From NCBI GenBank assembly GCA_034189655.1, contig JAXHUE010000019.1, forward strand, positions 1 to 37,125: a stretch of DNA of 37,125 nucleotides. The letters are read 5' to 3'. Below are positions 37,067 through 37,125 of the stretch, piece after piece. This DNA comes from JAXHUE01 sp034189655 (GTDB lineage: Bacteria > Chloroflexota > Dehalococcoidia > E44-bin15). The position numbers and the translations under genes are program-made. How positions within the stretch are numbered: position 1 is the first letter of the stretch; each line of letters opens with the position of its first letter. The notes beneath the pieces were generated by a model. That model was not told the origin of the DNA. It did not search any database and saw nothing but the letters and a program-made list of their open reading frames with translations.

Positions 37067-37095
37067 ATTGTATCAGGAGAGCACGACGACGTCAA
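37067..37095 (-). promoter_or_regulatory. Promoter of the SCP-type thiolase unit
   Basis: On the minus strand TTGACG (37095-37090), a 17-base spacer and TACAAT (37072-37067), five of six consensus bases in each box. Transcription would start near 37060, about 34 bases before ATG 37026. The window ends shortly beyond it. Confidence 0.65.
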
Positions 37096-37125
37096 CCTTG
37101 GTGGCTATGCTTGAACACCCTCTCC

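Noticed and set aside
1..37125. CRISPR arrays, phage genes, transposases.
   Set aside because: No regularly spaced repeats, integrase, transposase or capsid-like proteins were found on either strand; the only hint of an element is the inverted sequence at the scaffold gap.

Overview
The window (37,125 bases, strongly G+C-rich by eye, with GTG starts, AGGAGG-type ribosome sites and sigma70-like TTGACN-17-TAnAAT promoters) comes from an anaerobic bacterium. Genes for a minimal SufBC-type Fe-S system, archaeal-type homocysteine synthesis, 2-hydroxyacyl-CoA dehydratase/benzoyl-CoA reductase-type subunits, class III CoA-transferases and several thiolases occur together. This suggests a subsurface Chloroflexota (Dehalococcoidia-like) genome. 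That placement is inference; no rRNA, tRNA or phylogenetic marker is present to fix it.

Layout. 1-833: tail of a NuoF/HndC-type flavoprotein and a HoxU/NuoG-N-type Fe-S protein. 1075-3735: a short SbcC/Rad50-like ATPase and a GyrI-like ligand-binding protein. 3758-9913 (minus): a membrane-anchored protein of unknown function, a thiolase, an HD-domain hydrolase and UvrA. 10179-17275 (plus): a small zinc-ribbon protein, a YlxP-like protein, a MrfA-like repair helicase, then a run of CorA, YhhQ-type queuosine-precursor transporter, Mut7-C nuclease, histone-deacetylase-like hydrolase and nucleoside phosphorylase. 17329-17525: an A+T-rich non-coding island with a dif-like site. 17550-21005 (minus): a five-gene sulfur operon, cysE - HcyA/DUF39 - NIL/ferredoxin - UPF0280 - cutA. 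21227-23181 (plus): SufC and SufB-like genes, divergent from the sulfur operon. 23197-24886: a divergent flavoprotein and ROK sugar kinase.

24889-37026 is an acyl-CoA metabolism region: an alpha-methylacyl-CoA racemase-like protein, a ferredoxin, two 2-hydroxyacyl-CoA dehydratase-family subunits, a D-2-hydroxyacid dehydrogenase, a class III CoA-transferase, a LUD protein, a nitronate monooxygenase/enoyl-reductase-like flavoprotein, a thiolase, and (across a 10-N scaffold gap at 34991-35000) an SCP-type thiolase with a DUF35 protein and a zinc-ribbon protein.

Two systems stand out. The sulfur operon brings together the three protein families linked to making homocysteine directly from aspartate semialdehyde and sulfide, beside the cysteine enzyme CysE and facing a minimal Fe-S assembly pair. 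The dehydratase region has the 2-hydroxyacid -> 2-hydroxyacyl-CoA -> enoyl-CoA gene logic of clostridial fld/had clusters, but lacks the ATP-dependent activator that this chemistry needs. No CRISPR array, tRNA, rRNA, intact insertion sequence or phage gene was seen. No gene-free stretch exceeds 300 bases; the longest (26537-26831, 17276-17549, 9914-10178, 834-1074 and 21006-21226) are described in the feature list.
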